Under the pieces are notes generated by a model, which worked only from the letters and a program-made list of their open reading frames with translations, was not told the DNA's origin and did no database searches. From Patescibacteria group bacterium UBA1400 (lineage in GTDB: Bacteria; Patescibacteriota; Microgenomatia; UBA1400), in the NCBI GenBank assembly GCA_002305125.1, contig DBQG01000003.1:1133-37181 (forward strand): a DNA stretch of 36,049 nt, read 5' to 3'. Position numbers and translations under genes: made by a program. This document shows, one piece after another, positions 15,976 to 22,449 of the stretch. The first letter of the stretch is position 1; each line of letters begins with the position of its first letter.

Positions 15976-16952
15976 AGGCTTCTTGTAAGGCTCCAACCAA
16001 TATTGCCTTCATTAAGTATTGGGGCAAGAAGGATGAGGTTTTAAGAGTTCCGGAAAACAGTTCTATTTCCATGAATTTGGATAAATTGTTTACCATAACC
16101 ACAGTGGAATTCTCTCCTCGTTTTAAAAAAGATAGCTTTCAGCTTAAAAATGAGAAGACTGAGGTTAAAGAACAACAAAGAGTTTTTAAACACCTTGACC
16201 AGATAAGAGCAAAAGCAAGAATAACTTACAAAGCTAAAGTGATGTCAGTTAACAATTTTCCTGCAAGTACGGGCTTGTCATCTTCAGCTTCGGGAATGGC
16301 AGCCTTGACTGTGGCGGCTGCGGCTGCTTTAAAGTTAAAACTTAGTAAAAAAGAGCTTTCCCGATTGGCGCGGTTAGGTTCTGGTTCTAGCTGTAGGTCT
16401 ATTCCTGATGGCTTTGTGCAGTGGCAGGCGGGGAATGATCATAAGACTTCTGTGGCTGTTTCCTTATACCCTCCGGACTATTGGGAAATTTTAGATGTAG
16501 TTGTTATTGCTTCCCAGGAAAAAAAAGATATTAGTAGCACTGTGGGTCATAGTTTAGCTGGGTCAAGTCCTTTTTTGCCTGTTAGGCTTAAAATGATGCC
16601 AGAAAAGATAAAAAAATTAAAAATGTATTTAAAACAAAAAGATTTTTCCAAGTTTGCCAGCTTAAGCGAGCAGGAGGCTTTAAATATGCATGCGGTTATG
16701 ATTACGTCCAACCCTTCTTTACTTTACTGGACCCCCAATACCCTAACTTTAATGAAGCAGGTGCAAAGATGGCGACAAGAGGGGGTAAATGTTTACTTTA
16801 CCATTAACACGGGCCAGGATATCCACCTTTTAACTCAAAAAAAAGACCTTAATAAGTTAGTTTCAAAACTTAAAAACTTAAAAATAGTTAAAAAAATTAT
16901 TGTTAATAAACCTGGAAGAGGAGCAAGATTAATTAAGAAACATCTTTTTTAA
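15960..16952 (+). CDS. mvaD: Diphosphomevalonate decarboxylase family protein with Asp-to-Asn at the catalytic site
   Basis: The family converts mevalonate-5-diphosphate to IPP with ATP. The 330-aa protein has NIAFIKYWGK with Lys19, FPASTGLSSSASG (phosphate-binding loop), and GSGSSCRSIPDGFVQW with Arg146. The C-terminal motif that normally reads YFT-x-DAGPNV is YFTINTGQDIH, so the catalytic Asp of the Asp-Lys-Arg triad is Asn283. An Asp occurs four residues later (287), where the family usually has Asn. Everything else looks like an ordinary member, and it is the only candidate decarboxylase here. It may work through a shifted acid group, or it may only phosphorylate the 3-hydroxyl. Confidence 0.85.
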   Translation: MPTVLKASCKAPTNIAFIKYWGKKDEVLRVPENSSISMNLDKLFTITTVEFSPRFKKDSFQLKNEKTEVKEQQRVFKHLDQIRAKARITYKAKVMSVNNFPASTGLSSSASGMAALTVAAAAALKLKLSKKELSRLARLGSGSSCRSIPDGFVQWQAGNDHKTSVAVSLYPPDYWEILDVVVIASQEKKDISSTVGHSLAGSSPFLPVRLKMMPEKIKKLKMYLKQKDFSKFASLSEQEALNMHAVMITSNPSLLYWTPNTLTLMKQVQRWRQEGVNVYFTINTGQDIHLLTQKKDLNKLVSKLKNLKIVKKIIVNKPGRGARLIKKHLF

Positions 16953-16960
16953 ACGTTGCG

Positions 16961-16991
16961 GTAAATTTGCAGAAAATATGCGGAAATTTAC
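16961..16991. terminator. Inverted repeat between convergent mvaD and uppS
   Basis: GTAAATTT (16961-16968) and AAATTTAC (16984-16991) form an 8-bp stem with a further GC/GC pair inside and an A-rich loop. It fills the convergent intergenic gap and includes the uppS stop codon. There is no strong U-run on either side, so a bidirectional terminator is only a guess. Confidence 0.4.
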
Positions 16992-17677
16992 TGGCCAAAT
17001 CTTCTTTGCCGGGCCTCATATTCTTTTAAGGCAGCTAAAAATTCATCTTTGCCAAAATCAGGAAATAGGGTTTTGGTAAAGTAAAGCTCTGAATATTGAG
17101 CCTGCCAAACCATAAAACCAGATAGTCTTTGATCTCCGCCTGTTCTTATTATCATGTCCGGATCAGGCAGATTGACGGTGTCAAGAAACTTGGCGAAGTC
17201 TTCCTCTTTTAAGTTATTTATATTAATGTTTTTATTCTGATAAAGCTTTTTAACTGCTCTTAAGATTTCATCCCGGCCTCCGTAATTAATGGCAATTGTT
17301 ACTACCAATTTTTTATTATGCTGACTGTCATTTTTAATTTTACTAATATCTGATACCAAGCCTTTAGGTAGTTTGCTAAGATCACCGATAGTGTTTAATC
17401 TTACTCCGTTTTTAATAAATTTTTCAATGCTCCTTTTTAAACCGGAGCGTAAAATTGAAAACATCATGGAGGCAAACTTTTGGCCTCTTTTCCAGTTTTC
17501 CGTGGAAAAAACCCAGAAGGTAACATGTGAGATTCCCTCTTCAAGGCAGCAGTCAACAATTTCCTCAAGCCTTTGATTAGCGGCGATTTCGTGGCCGGAA
17601 GTTATAGGAAGGCCTTTTTTACGGGCCCAACGGCGGTTGCCGTCAACAATAAAAGCAAGGTGTTTGGGTTTATTCAT
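16988..17677 (-). CDS. uppS: Undecaprenyl (polyprenyl) diphosphate synthase
   Basis: This cis-prenyltransferase extends farnesyl diphosphate with IPP to the lipid carrier for cell-wall and glycan synthesis. The 229-aa protein has HLAFIVDGNRRWA (catalytic Asp12), TFWVFSTENWKR, INYGGRDEI, and IIRTGGDQRLSGF, the standard family signatures. The usual GNGRWA is GNRRWA. It begins directly after the stop of the 99-aa pilin gene with no gap and no SD, so it is the last gene of the minus-strand pilin operon. It uses the IPP made by the convergent mevalonate operon. Confidence 0.93.
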   Translation of the reverse strand: MNKPKHLAFIVDGNRRWARKKGLPITSGHEIAANQRLEEIVDCCLEEGISHVTFWVFSTENWKRGQKFASMMFSILRSGLKRSIEKFIKNGVRLNTIGDLSKLPKGLVSDISKIKNDSQHNKKLVVTIAINYGGRDEILRAVKKLYQNKNININNLKEEDFAKFLDTVNLPDPDMIIRTGGDQRLSGFMVWQAQYSELYFTKTLFPDFGKDEFLAALKEYEARQRRFGQ

Positions 17678-17977
17678 TTAAAAAACAGTGATTCCAAAAA
17701 GTTTTTCTACAATCTGAACAATCCAATAGGAAATAAAGATAACAATAAAACCAATAAAGGCAAATAATATTTTCTGATAGCCTTTTTTAGTGGAATCAGG
17801 ATTGCCAGTAGAAGTTAAAAGCTGAAAACCACCAGCTACCAGCATAAAAAAGAACACTAAGCCTCCAAGGGGAAATAAATAAGGCATAAGATTATTTATA
17901 ACCGCAGCCAGATCAGGAAACTTAGATCCGGTAGGGTCATGAATAATAGTTCCATCAGGTAAAGTTAAATCAGCCAT
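17678..17977 (-). CDS. VirB2/TrbC-like pilin protein (second cluster)
   Basis: This 99-aa protein has two helices (about 30-55 and 70-95) joined by STGNPDSTKKGYQKI. Its closest match in the window is the gene at 8484-8801, which shares SYW[IL]VQIVE in helix 2. It lies 13 nt downstream of the 271-aa pilin and abuts uppS. Being the plain two-helix form next to two fused forms, it may be the partner subunit of the second cluster. No signal peptide is evident. Confidence 0.7.
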   Translation of the reverse strand: MADLTLPDGTIIHDPTGSKFPDLAAVINNLMPYLFPLGGLVFFFMLVAGGFQLLTSTGNPDSTKKGYQKILFAFIGFIVIFISYWIVQIVEKLFGITVF

Positions 17978-18275
17978 TGATTATTAAATTTTAACCAAAT
18001 CCAGGTATCTTTAAAATAGTAACACCAACAAGCCTCATTGTAAAAACAGAAAAGATAATTAAAAGCAAACCGGCAAGGGCGGAGAACAAGATTTCCTGGC
18101 CCTCTTTAAGCCGATCAGGGTTTCCAGAGCTGGTTAAAATAAGAAAGGCACCGTAAAGCATTAAGGCAAAAGCAGCTGCTCCGGCAATGGGCAAAGACAG
18201 AGTAAACAACCAGCCGGGAATAGATCCCGGATCAGTGGGTACACAGCCAATCATGGTTCTGATACCGCACACTTG
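17977..18275. repeat. 299-bp direct repeat, copy 1
   Basis: These bases are identical to 18807-19105 at an offset of 830 nt. The repeat covers the 3' end of the 271-aa pilin gene (both transmembrane helices and the stop) and the spacer up to the next start codon. Beyond 18275 the match continues with scattered, mostly third-position differences to about 18370. Confidence 0.95.
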
Positions 18276-18806
18276 TCTGGTACATTCAGCTGGAGTATTT
18301 CCCTGATCAACGCATTCCTGGCTAATAATACCTTTGCATTCACACTCTTCAGGTTTAATAATGGAGATTTGTTTATCAATAACGTTATTTTTAACGCAGT
18401 GGCATTCTAATCCCTGTGTTTGAAATATGTAGCCATTAGGGCAGTCAGCATTAATTGGAGTTTTACAGTTGTTTCCTGCCCCCTCACAGCATTTTTTAAA
18501 TATGGGTAAGTAGCTAGTTCCCGGGGGACAATTTACATTTGAGCAAAGTTGTTCGTCAGGCCCTTGAATAACGCAGCTGTTATTTATAGATGTATTACAA
18601 CTTGCTTCATTAGAAAACTGATCACAAACTGCTTGATCTGACTGAAAGCCCGATTCGCAGTTAACTTCTACACCGCAGTACCACTGGCCTCCGGCTCCTC
18701 TTTGTTTCCAGCTGCAGTCAAAAGTTCCCTGAGCATAAGCATGATTTTTATTTATTAGACTTAAGGATAAAAGAATAATGAGGGTAATAAAAGAAACTTT
18801 TCTCAT
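17991..18806 (-). CDS. Cys-rich ectodomain fused to a VirB2-like two-helix module
   Basis: This 271-aa protein has a signal peptide (MRKVSFITLIILLSLS..., cleavage near AYAQG) and a Cys-rich region of about 160 residues. The C-terminal module has helix 1 (about 198-222) and helix 2 (about 240-262) with loop SSGNPDRLKEGQEIL. The last 100 residues are the same as in the next gene upstream, and 299 bp of DNA there are identical. The Cys-rich heads differ: this one has CCEGAGNNCKTP and ECHCVKNN patterns. I infer a membrane-anchored or pilus-tip protein with a disulfide-stabilised outer domain. Confidence 0.75.
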   Translation of the reverse strand: MRKVSFITLIILLSLSLINKNHAYAQGTFDCSWKQRGAGGQWYCGVEVNCESGFQSDQAVCDQFSNEASCNTSINNSCVIQGPDEQLCSNVNCPPGTSYLPIFKKCCEGAGNNCKTPINADCPNGYIFQTQGLECHCVKNNVIDKQISIIKPEECECKGIISQECVDQGNTPAECTRQVCGIRTMIGCVPTDPGSIPGWLFTLSLPIAGAAAFALMLYGAFLILTSSGNPDRLKEGQEILFSALAGLLLIIFSVFTMRLVGVTILKIPGFG

Positions 18807-19105
18807 TTGATTATTAAATTTTAACCAAATCCAGGTATCTTTAAAATAGTAACACCAACAAGCCTCATTGTAAAAACAGAAAAGATAATTAAAAGCAAAC
18901 CGGCAAGGGCGGAGAACAAGATTTCCTGGCCCTCTTTAAGCCGATCAGGGTTTCCAGAGCTGGTTAAAATAAGAAAGGCACCGTAAAGCATTAAGGCAAA
19001 AGCAGCTGCTCCGGCAATGGGCAAAGACAGAGTAAACAACCAGCCGGGAATAGATCCCGGATCAGTGGGTACACAGCCAATCATGGTTCTGATACCGCAC
19101 ACTTG
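18807..19105. repeat. 299-bp direct repeat, copy 2
   Basis: This is the partner of 17977-18275. It covers the 3' end of the 287-aa pilin gene and the spacer before the 271-aa gene. The identity stops abruptly at both edges, and similarity fades on the 5' side of the genes by about 19200. Confidence 0.95.
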
Positions 19106-19684
19106 CCTGGTACACTCAGCCGGAGTATTTCCCTGGTCAACACATTCCTGACTAATAACGCCCTTGCAGTCACACGACTCAGGTTTAATAATGGAGATTG
19201 TTGCTTCAGGGGAGGCATCAGGATCTGCCTGGCAAGAGGACTCGCACTCGCCAATAGTTGAAAAGGGTCCACCGGTGTCTTCAATGCAGCCGGTTATAGG
19301 GTCACAGCGAAAGTTTGTAGGGATAAAACTGGAACAGTTGTCTTGGCAATTTTGAAAACCATCAGGACCACAATAAGGTCCTGTCGGGCTTCCCTGACAA
19401 ACGCCGCTGACGCACGTATAACATTGGCCAGGATTCGTATCCTGACAGCTTAATCCTGCTGTTCCATTACAAGTAAATTCATCACTTATAGTTGAACATT
19501 GCTGTTCATTTGGTTCAAATCCCGGATTACAGTCATTAATTCCCACCACACAACCAAATCCTGGCTGAAACTGACAACTGAAAGTATTGGTAGGAACCTG
19601 GGCAAAGGTTTTTCTTGCTGTTAAAAAAGAAAAAACAAATAAAAATATTGATAAAATAAAAAAGATACGGATATTTTTATTCAT
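18821..19684 (-). CDS. Cys-rich ectodomain fused to a VirB2-like two-helix module
   Basis: This 287-aa protein has a signal peptide (MNKNIRIFFILSIFLFVFS..., cleavage near TFAQV). The Cys-rich head ends with GCIEDTGGPFSTIGECESSC, a pattern of the kind G-C-x(5)-G-x-[FY]-S-T-x-x-E-C that occurs in short disulfide-bonded modules of environmental and phage proteins. The C-terminal two-helix module is the same as in the 271-aa neighbour. It is the first gene of the minus-strand operon, and the predicted start lies 6 nt after an extended -10. The differing heads on one shared base suggest variable exposed domains; the ligand is unknown. Confidence 0.75.
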   Translation of the reverse strand: MNKNIRIFFILSIFLFVFSFLTARKTFAQVPTNTFSCQFQPGFGCVVGINDCNPGFEPNEQQCSTISDEFTCNGTAGLSCQDTNPGQCYTCVSGVCQGSPTGPYCGPDGFQNCQDNCSSFIPTNFRCDPITGCIEDTGGPFSTIGECESSCQADPDASPEATISIIKPESCDCKGVISQECVDQGNTPAECTRQVCGIRTMIGCVPTDPGSIPGWLFTLSLPIAGAAAFALMLYGAFLILTSSGNPDRLKEGQEILFSALAGLLLIIFSVFTMRLVGVTILKIPGFG

Positions 19685-19690
19685 TAGTTT

Positions 19691-19699
19691 ATCCTAACA
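19691..19699 (-). promoter_or_regulatory. Extended -10 promoter, leaderless start of the second pilin operon
   Basis: On the minus strand TGT-TAGGAT ends exactly 6 nt before the ATG at 19684. It is divergent from the promoter at 19721-19729, and both lie within a 51-nt intergenic gap. Confidence 0.5.
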
Positions 19700-19720
19700 A
19701 AAAAGGACTAGGAGAGTAAA

Positions 19721-19729
19721 TGTTATAAT
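19721..19729 (+). promoter_or_regulatory. Extended -10 promoter, leaderless start of the SpoIID/LytB gene
   Basis: TGT-TATAAT, a perfect extended -10, ends exactly 6 nt before the ATG at 19736. No -35 or SD is evident. Confidence 0.6.
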
Positions 19730-19735
19730 AAAATA

Positions 19736-21517
19736 ATGAAGCCTGAGTATCGATATTTAGCTCTGTTTTTATCCCTGATTATTTTTTTAACTGCTTTTTT
19801 ACTACCCAAAGCTTCTTCTTTTGTTTTAGCAGATGAACTTGAAGATTTAGCCAAACAAATTTCTGAGCTGGAAAAGGCCAGACAGCAGAGTGTTGATGCT
19901 ACCAAACCCTTAGAGGCTGAGCTTAACCGGCTTGATGAGAAATTGGCAAATATTCAGTCCAGTTTGCAAAAAGCCGAAAAGAATATTTTTAATCTGGAAA
20001 TAAGCATTAAAGACAGGGAGGCTCAATTTGAAGTTCAATACGCAATTTTAGCAGAGAAAGTGGAAAGTTATTACAAAAAACTGCGTCAACCTTCAGGTTT
20101 TATCCTCCTTTTATCCTCACAAACAGCTTCGTCTTTAAGTAAAGACTTGTCTTATCGTCAAGCAGTGGCTGATGAGGACAAGAGGTTGATTGCTCAAATT
20201 TCCAAAGAACTGCTGCAGCTTGAGGTTGATAAAAAAAAGCTTGAACAGGACAAGATTACCCTGGCTGCTTTAAAAATAAAAACTGATGAACAGGCTTCTT
20301 TTTTCAGAAAAGAAATTGAGGGAGCCAAAGATTATCAAAAAAATCTGGAAGGCAAGATTGCCGAACTGACAGCTAAACAGCAAGAACTATTGGCTAAAAA
20401 AACAGCTACTTTTCAAACTAGTGTGGGTGAGGTGCCTTTGGCCGATGATGCAGCTTCAAGCCCTGATTTTAATCCCGGTTTTTCACCTGCGTTTGCAGCC
20501 TTTTCTTTCGGAGCGCCGCATTTCAGGGGAATGAGCCAGTACGGCGCTTTTGGGAGAGCTAAATCCGGTCAAAATTATGAAGCCATTTTAAAAGCTTATT
20601 ATGGTAATGTTAGGTTAGAAAGCGTTGATACTAACTTTAGTATTTCTACAGATCAGGGAGCCAAAAGCTTTGAAGATGATTATTTAAAAGGGATTGCTGA
20701 GATGCCTTCTTCCTGGGCCGATGAAGGCGGGTATGAAGCTTTGAAAGCTCAGGCGGTGGCTGCCAGGTCTTATGCTTTAGCTTATGTAGGTTGGCGCATG
20801 GGAAACCGTAGTGCTTCAGGTTCTATTTGTACGTCAGAAAACTGTCAGGTTTACCGGGCTTCTAAAGCTACAGATGGAGCCGCAGCCAGATGGCATCAGG
20901 CAGTAGCTGATACTAAGGGAAAGATTTTGGTGAGCAATTCCAGTAATGAAGTAGTTAATGCCTGGTATGCTTCAACTTCGGGGGGTTATCAAGAATCTTA
21001 CTCATCTTTAGGTCATTCAACTCCCGGGATATGGGATACGGCTTGTGGTAATCAGTCTTGCTGGACAGCTCAGGCTTGGGAAAAGCAGTCAGGCTCTCCT
21101 TGGTTTTATAAAGGTTGGTATAAATCAAGAGGAGGAGTATCTTGTGGCCGTTCCCACCCTTGGTTAAATCAAGACGAGATGGCTGATATTTTAAATGCTG
21201 TTTTAGTCTTTTCCAAAGATGAAAATGCCATCTCTCATCTTTCCCAGGAGGATTCTTCCTGTTGGGGAACACCAATTCCTGATACTTGGAGTAAGGCTCA
21301 ATTAAAACAGGAAGCACAAAAGCATGGAGGCGCAATTACTTCGGTCAGTTCGGTTTCCGTTACTTATGCCACTAATGGGGTAACCGCCCAAGTAACTTTT
21401 TCTACCAATAGAGGAAGTGTTTCTTTTGACGGCAACAAGTTCTATAAGATTTTTAACCTAAGGGCTCCAGGAGCTATTCATTTAAAATCAGGTTTGTTTA
21501 ATATTGAGAAAAAATAG
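19736..21517 (+). CDS. Secreted coiled-coil SpoIID/LytB-domain protein
   Basis: This 593-aa protein has a signal peptide (cleavage near VLADE), then two long coiled-coil stretches (about 33-125 and 145-235) like those of peptidoglycan hydrolase regulators, then a SpoIID/LytB domain. The domain shows GMSQYGAFG, DDYLKGIAEMPSSW with the likely catalytic Glu322, and EALKAQAVAARSYALAY. The usual spacing in YLKGVxxxEMP is two residues shorter here, and the usual FGHGxGMSQYGA appears as FGAPHFRGMSQYGA. SpoIID proteins cleave glycan strands and LytB enhances an amidase; either could apply. I infer a role in cell-wall remodelling, not sporulation. It stands alone, followed by a 51-nt gap. Confidence 0.85.
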   Translation: MKPEYRYLALFLSLIIFLTAFLLPKASSFVLADELEDLAKQISELEKARQQSVDATKPLEAELNRLDEKLANIQSSLQKAEKNIFNLEISIKDREAQFEVQYAILAEKVESYYKKLRQPSGFILLLSSQTASSLSKDLSYRQAVADEDKRLIAQISKELLQLEVDKKKLEQDKITLAALKIKTDEQASFFRKEIEGAKDYQKNLEGKIAELTAKQQELLAKKTATFQTSVGEVPLADDAASSPDFNPGFSPAFAAFSFGAPHFRGMSQYGAFGRAKSGQNYEAILKAYYGNVRLESVDTNFSISTDQGAKSFEDDYLKGIAEMPSSWADEGGYEALKAQAVAARSYALAYVGWRMGNRSASGSICTSENCQVYRASKATDGAAARWHQAVADTKGKILVSNSSNEVVNAWYASTSGGYQESYSSLGHSTPGIWDTACGNQSCWTAQAWEKQSGSPWFYKGWYKSRGGVSCGRSHPWLNQDEMADILNAVLVFSKDENAISHLSQEDSSCWGTPIPDTWSKAQLKQEAQKHGGAITSVSSVSVTYATNGVTAQVTFSTNRGSVSFDGNKFYKIFNLRAPGAIHLKSGLFNIEKK

Positions 21518-21568
21518 TAAAATTAAGATTAGTAAAGACTTTAAAAAAGTTTAAATTAATAAGGAAAA

Positions 21569-22213
21569 ATGCCTGATATTTTTGTGTCTTCTCCAAAAAA
21601 AAGAATTAAGTCTGAATCAGAACAGATTTTAAAAAGAATTGGAGAAAGTGAAACCAAAAATCCTTTAGCCGCTTTTGTGGCTTTGCCTAAAGGAGTTCAG
21701 TTTGAAACGCAGGAAAAAGAAGAGCAGATTATTTTGCTTTTGCGCCGGCATTGGATAACCAATTTTCACTGGATTTTTATAGCTTTGATAATGATTTTAG
21801 CCCCCTTGATTTTAAATGTTGTTCCCCTGCTTGAATTTATGCCTCCCAGATTTCAGTTAATGACCGTAATTATTTGGTATCTTTTAACCCTGGCCTTTGT
21901 GTTTGAAAGCTTTTTATCCTGGTTTTTCAACGTTTATATTATTACTGATGAGAGAATTGTTGATGTTGATTTTACCAGCTTAACTTACCGGCGCATTTCT
22001 GATGCCCAGATTGAAAGAGTTCAGGACATTACTTATAAAACCGGAGGTCTTTTAAGGGCGGTTTTTGATTATGGGGATGTTTTTATTCAAACCGCCGGCA
22101 AATCACCGGAAATTGATTTTGAATCTGTACCTAAGCCGGATAAAGTAGTCAGGGTTTTAAACCAGCTTATCATTCAAGAACAGCAGGAAAAGATTGAAGG
22201 GAGGGTTAGATGA
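21569..22213 (+). CDS. Membrane-anchored bacterial PH-domain protein
   Basis: This 214-aa protein has a polar N-terminus of about 55 residues, two membrane helices (about 66-90 and 98-120), and a C-terminal domain of beta strands. VYIITDERIVDVDF, RRISDAQIERVQDITY and LLRAVFDYGDVFIQT match the bacterial PH (YdbS/YdbT-type) pattern. An AAGGAA SD precedes the ATG at 21569. It overlaps the 79-aa gene by 4 nt. Such proteins are common in this type of genome, but their function is unknown; membrane stress or envelope maintenance is a guess. Confidence 0.75.
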   Translation: MPDIFVSSPKKRIKSESEQILKRIGESETKNPLAAFVALPKGVQFETQEKEEQIILLLRRHWITNFHWIFIALIMILAPLILNVVPLLEFMPPRFQLMTVIIWYLLTLAFVFESFLSWFFNVYIITDERIVDVDFTSLTYRRISDAQIERVQDITYKTGGLLRAVFDYGDVFIQTAGKSPEIDFESVPKPDKVVRVLNQLIIQEQQEKIEGRVR

Positions 22214-22449
22214 CTCCCATAGAAGTTATCTTTGAGGGGCTTTTAAACCTTGATGTCTGGGGAGTAGTCAAGATTTTGTTGGTTTTGGCTTTAGTTGTAT
22301 ACTTAGTGTTTGCCTTTATGGTTGTTAGGGAAGTTGATGCCATGCTTAATACTCTTAAAGGTGTTTTTCAACTACCTATTAAGCTGGTTGCCTGGATCCA
22401 TTTCTTGTTTAGCCTAGCGGTTTTAATTTTAGCTATAATATTCTTATGA
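22210..22449 (+). CDS. Small two-helix membrane protein, unknown function
   Basis: This 79-aa protein is almost entirely hydrophobic. One helix lies at about 17-40 (VVKILLVLALVVYLVFAFMV) and one at about 57-79. The short loop between them contains REVDAMLNTLKG. It has ATGA overlaps with both neighbours, so it is translated as part of the operon. I do not recognise a family. Its position between the PH-domain protein and a single-pass protein suggests one membrane complex. Confidence 0.65.
   Translation: MTPIEVIFEGLLNLDVWGVVKILLVLALVVYLVFAFMVVREVDAMLNTLKGVFQLPIKLVAWIHFLFSLAVLILAIIFL

Noticed and set aside
19736..21517. SpoIID protein as evidence of sporulation
   Set aside because: SpoIID/LytB domains are widespread in wall-remodelling proteins; no other sporulation gene is present.
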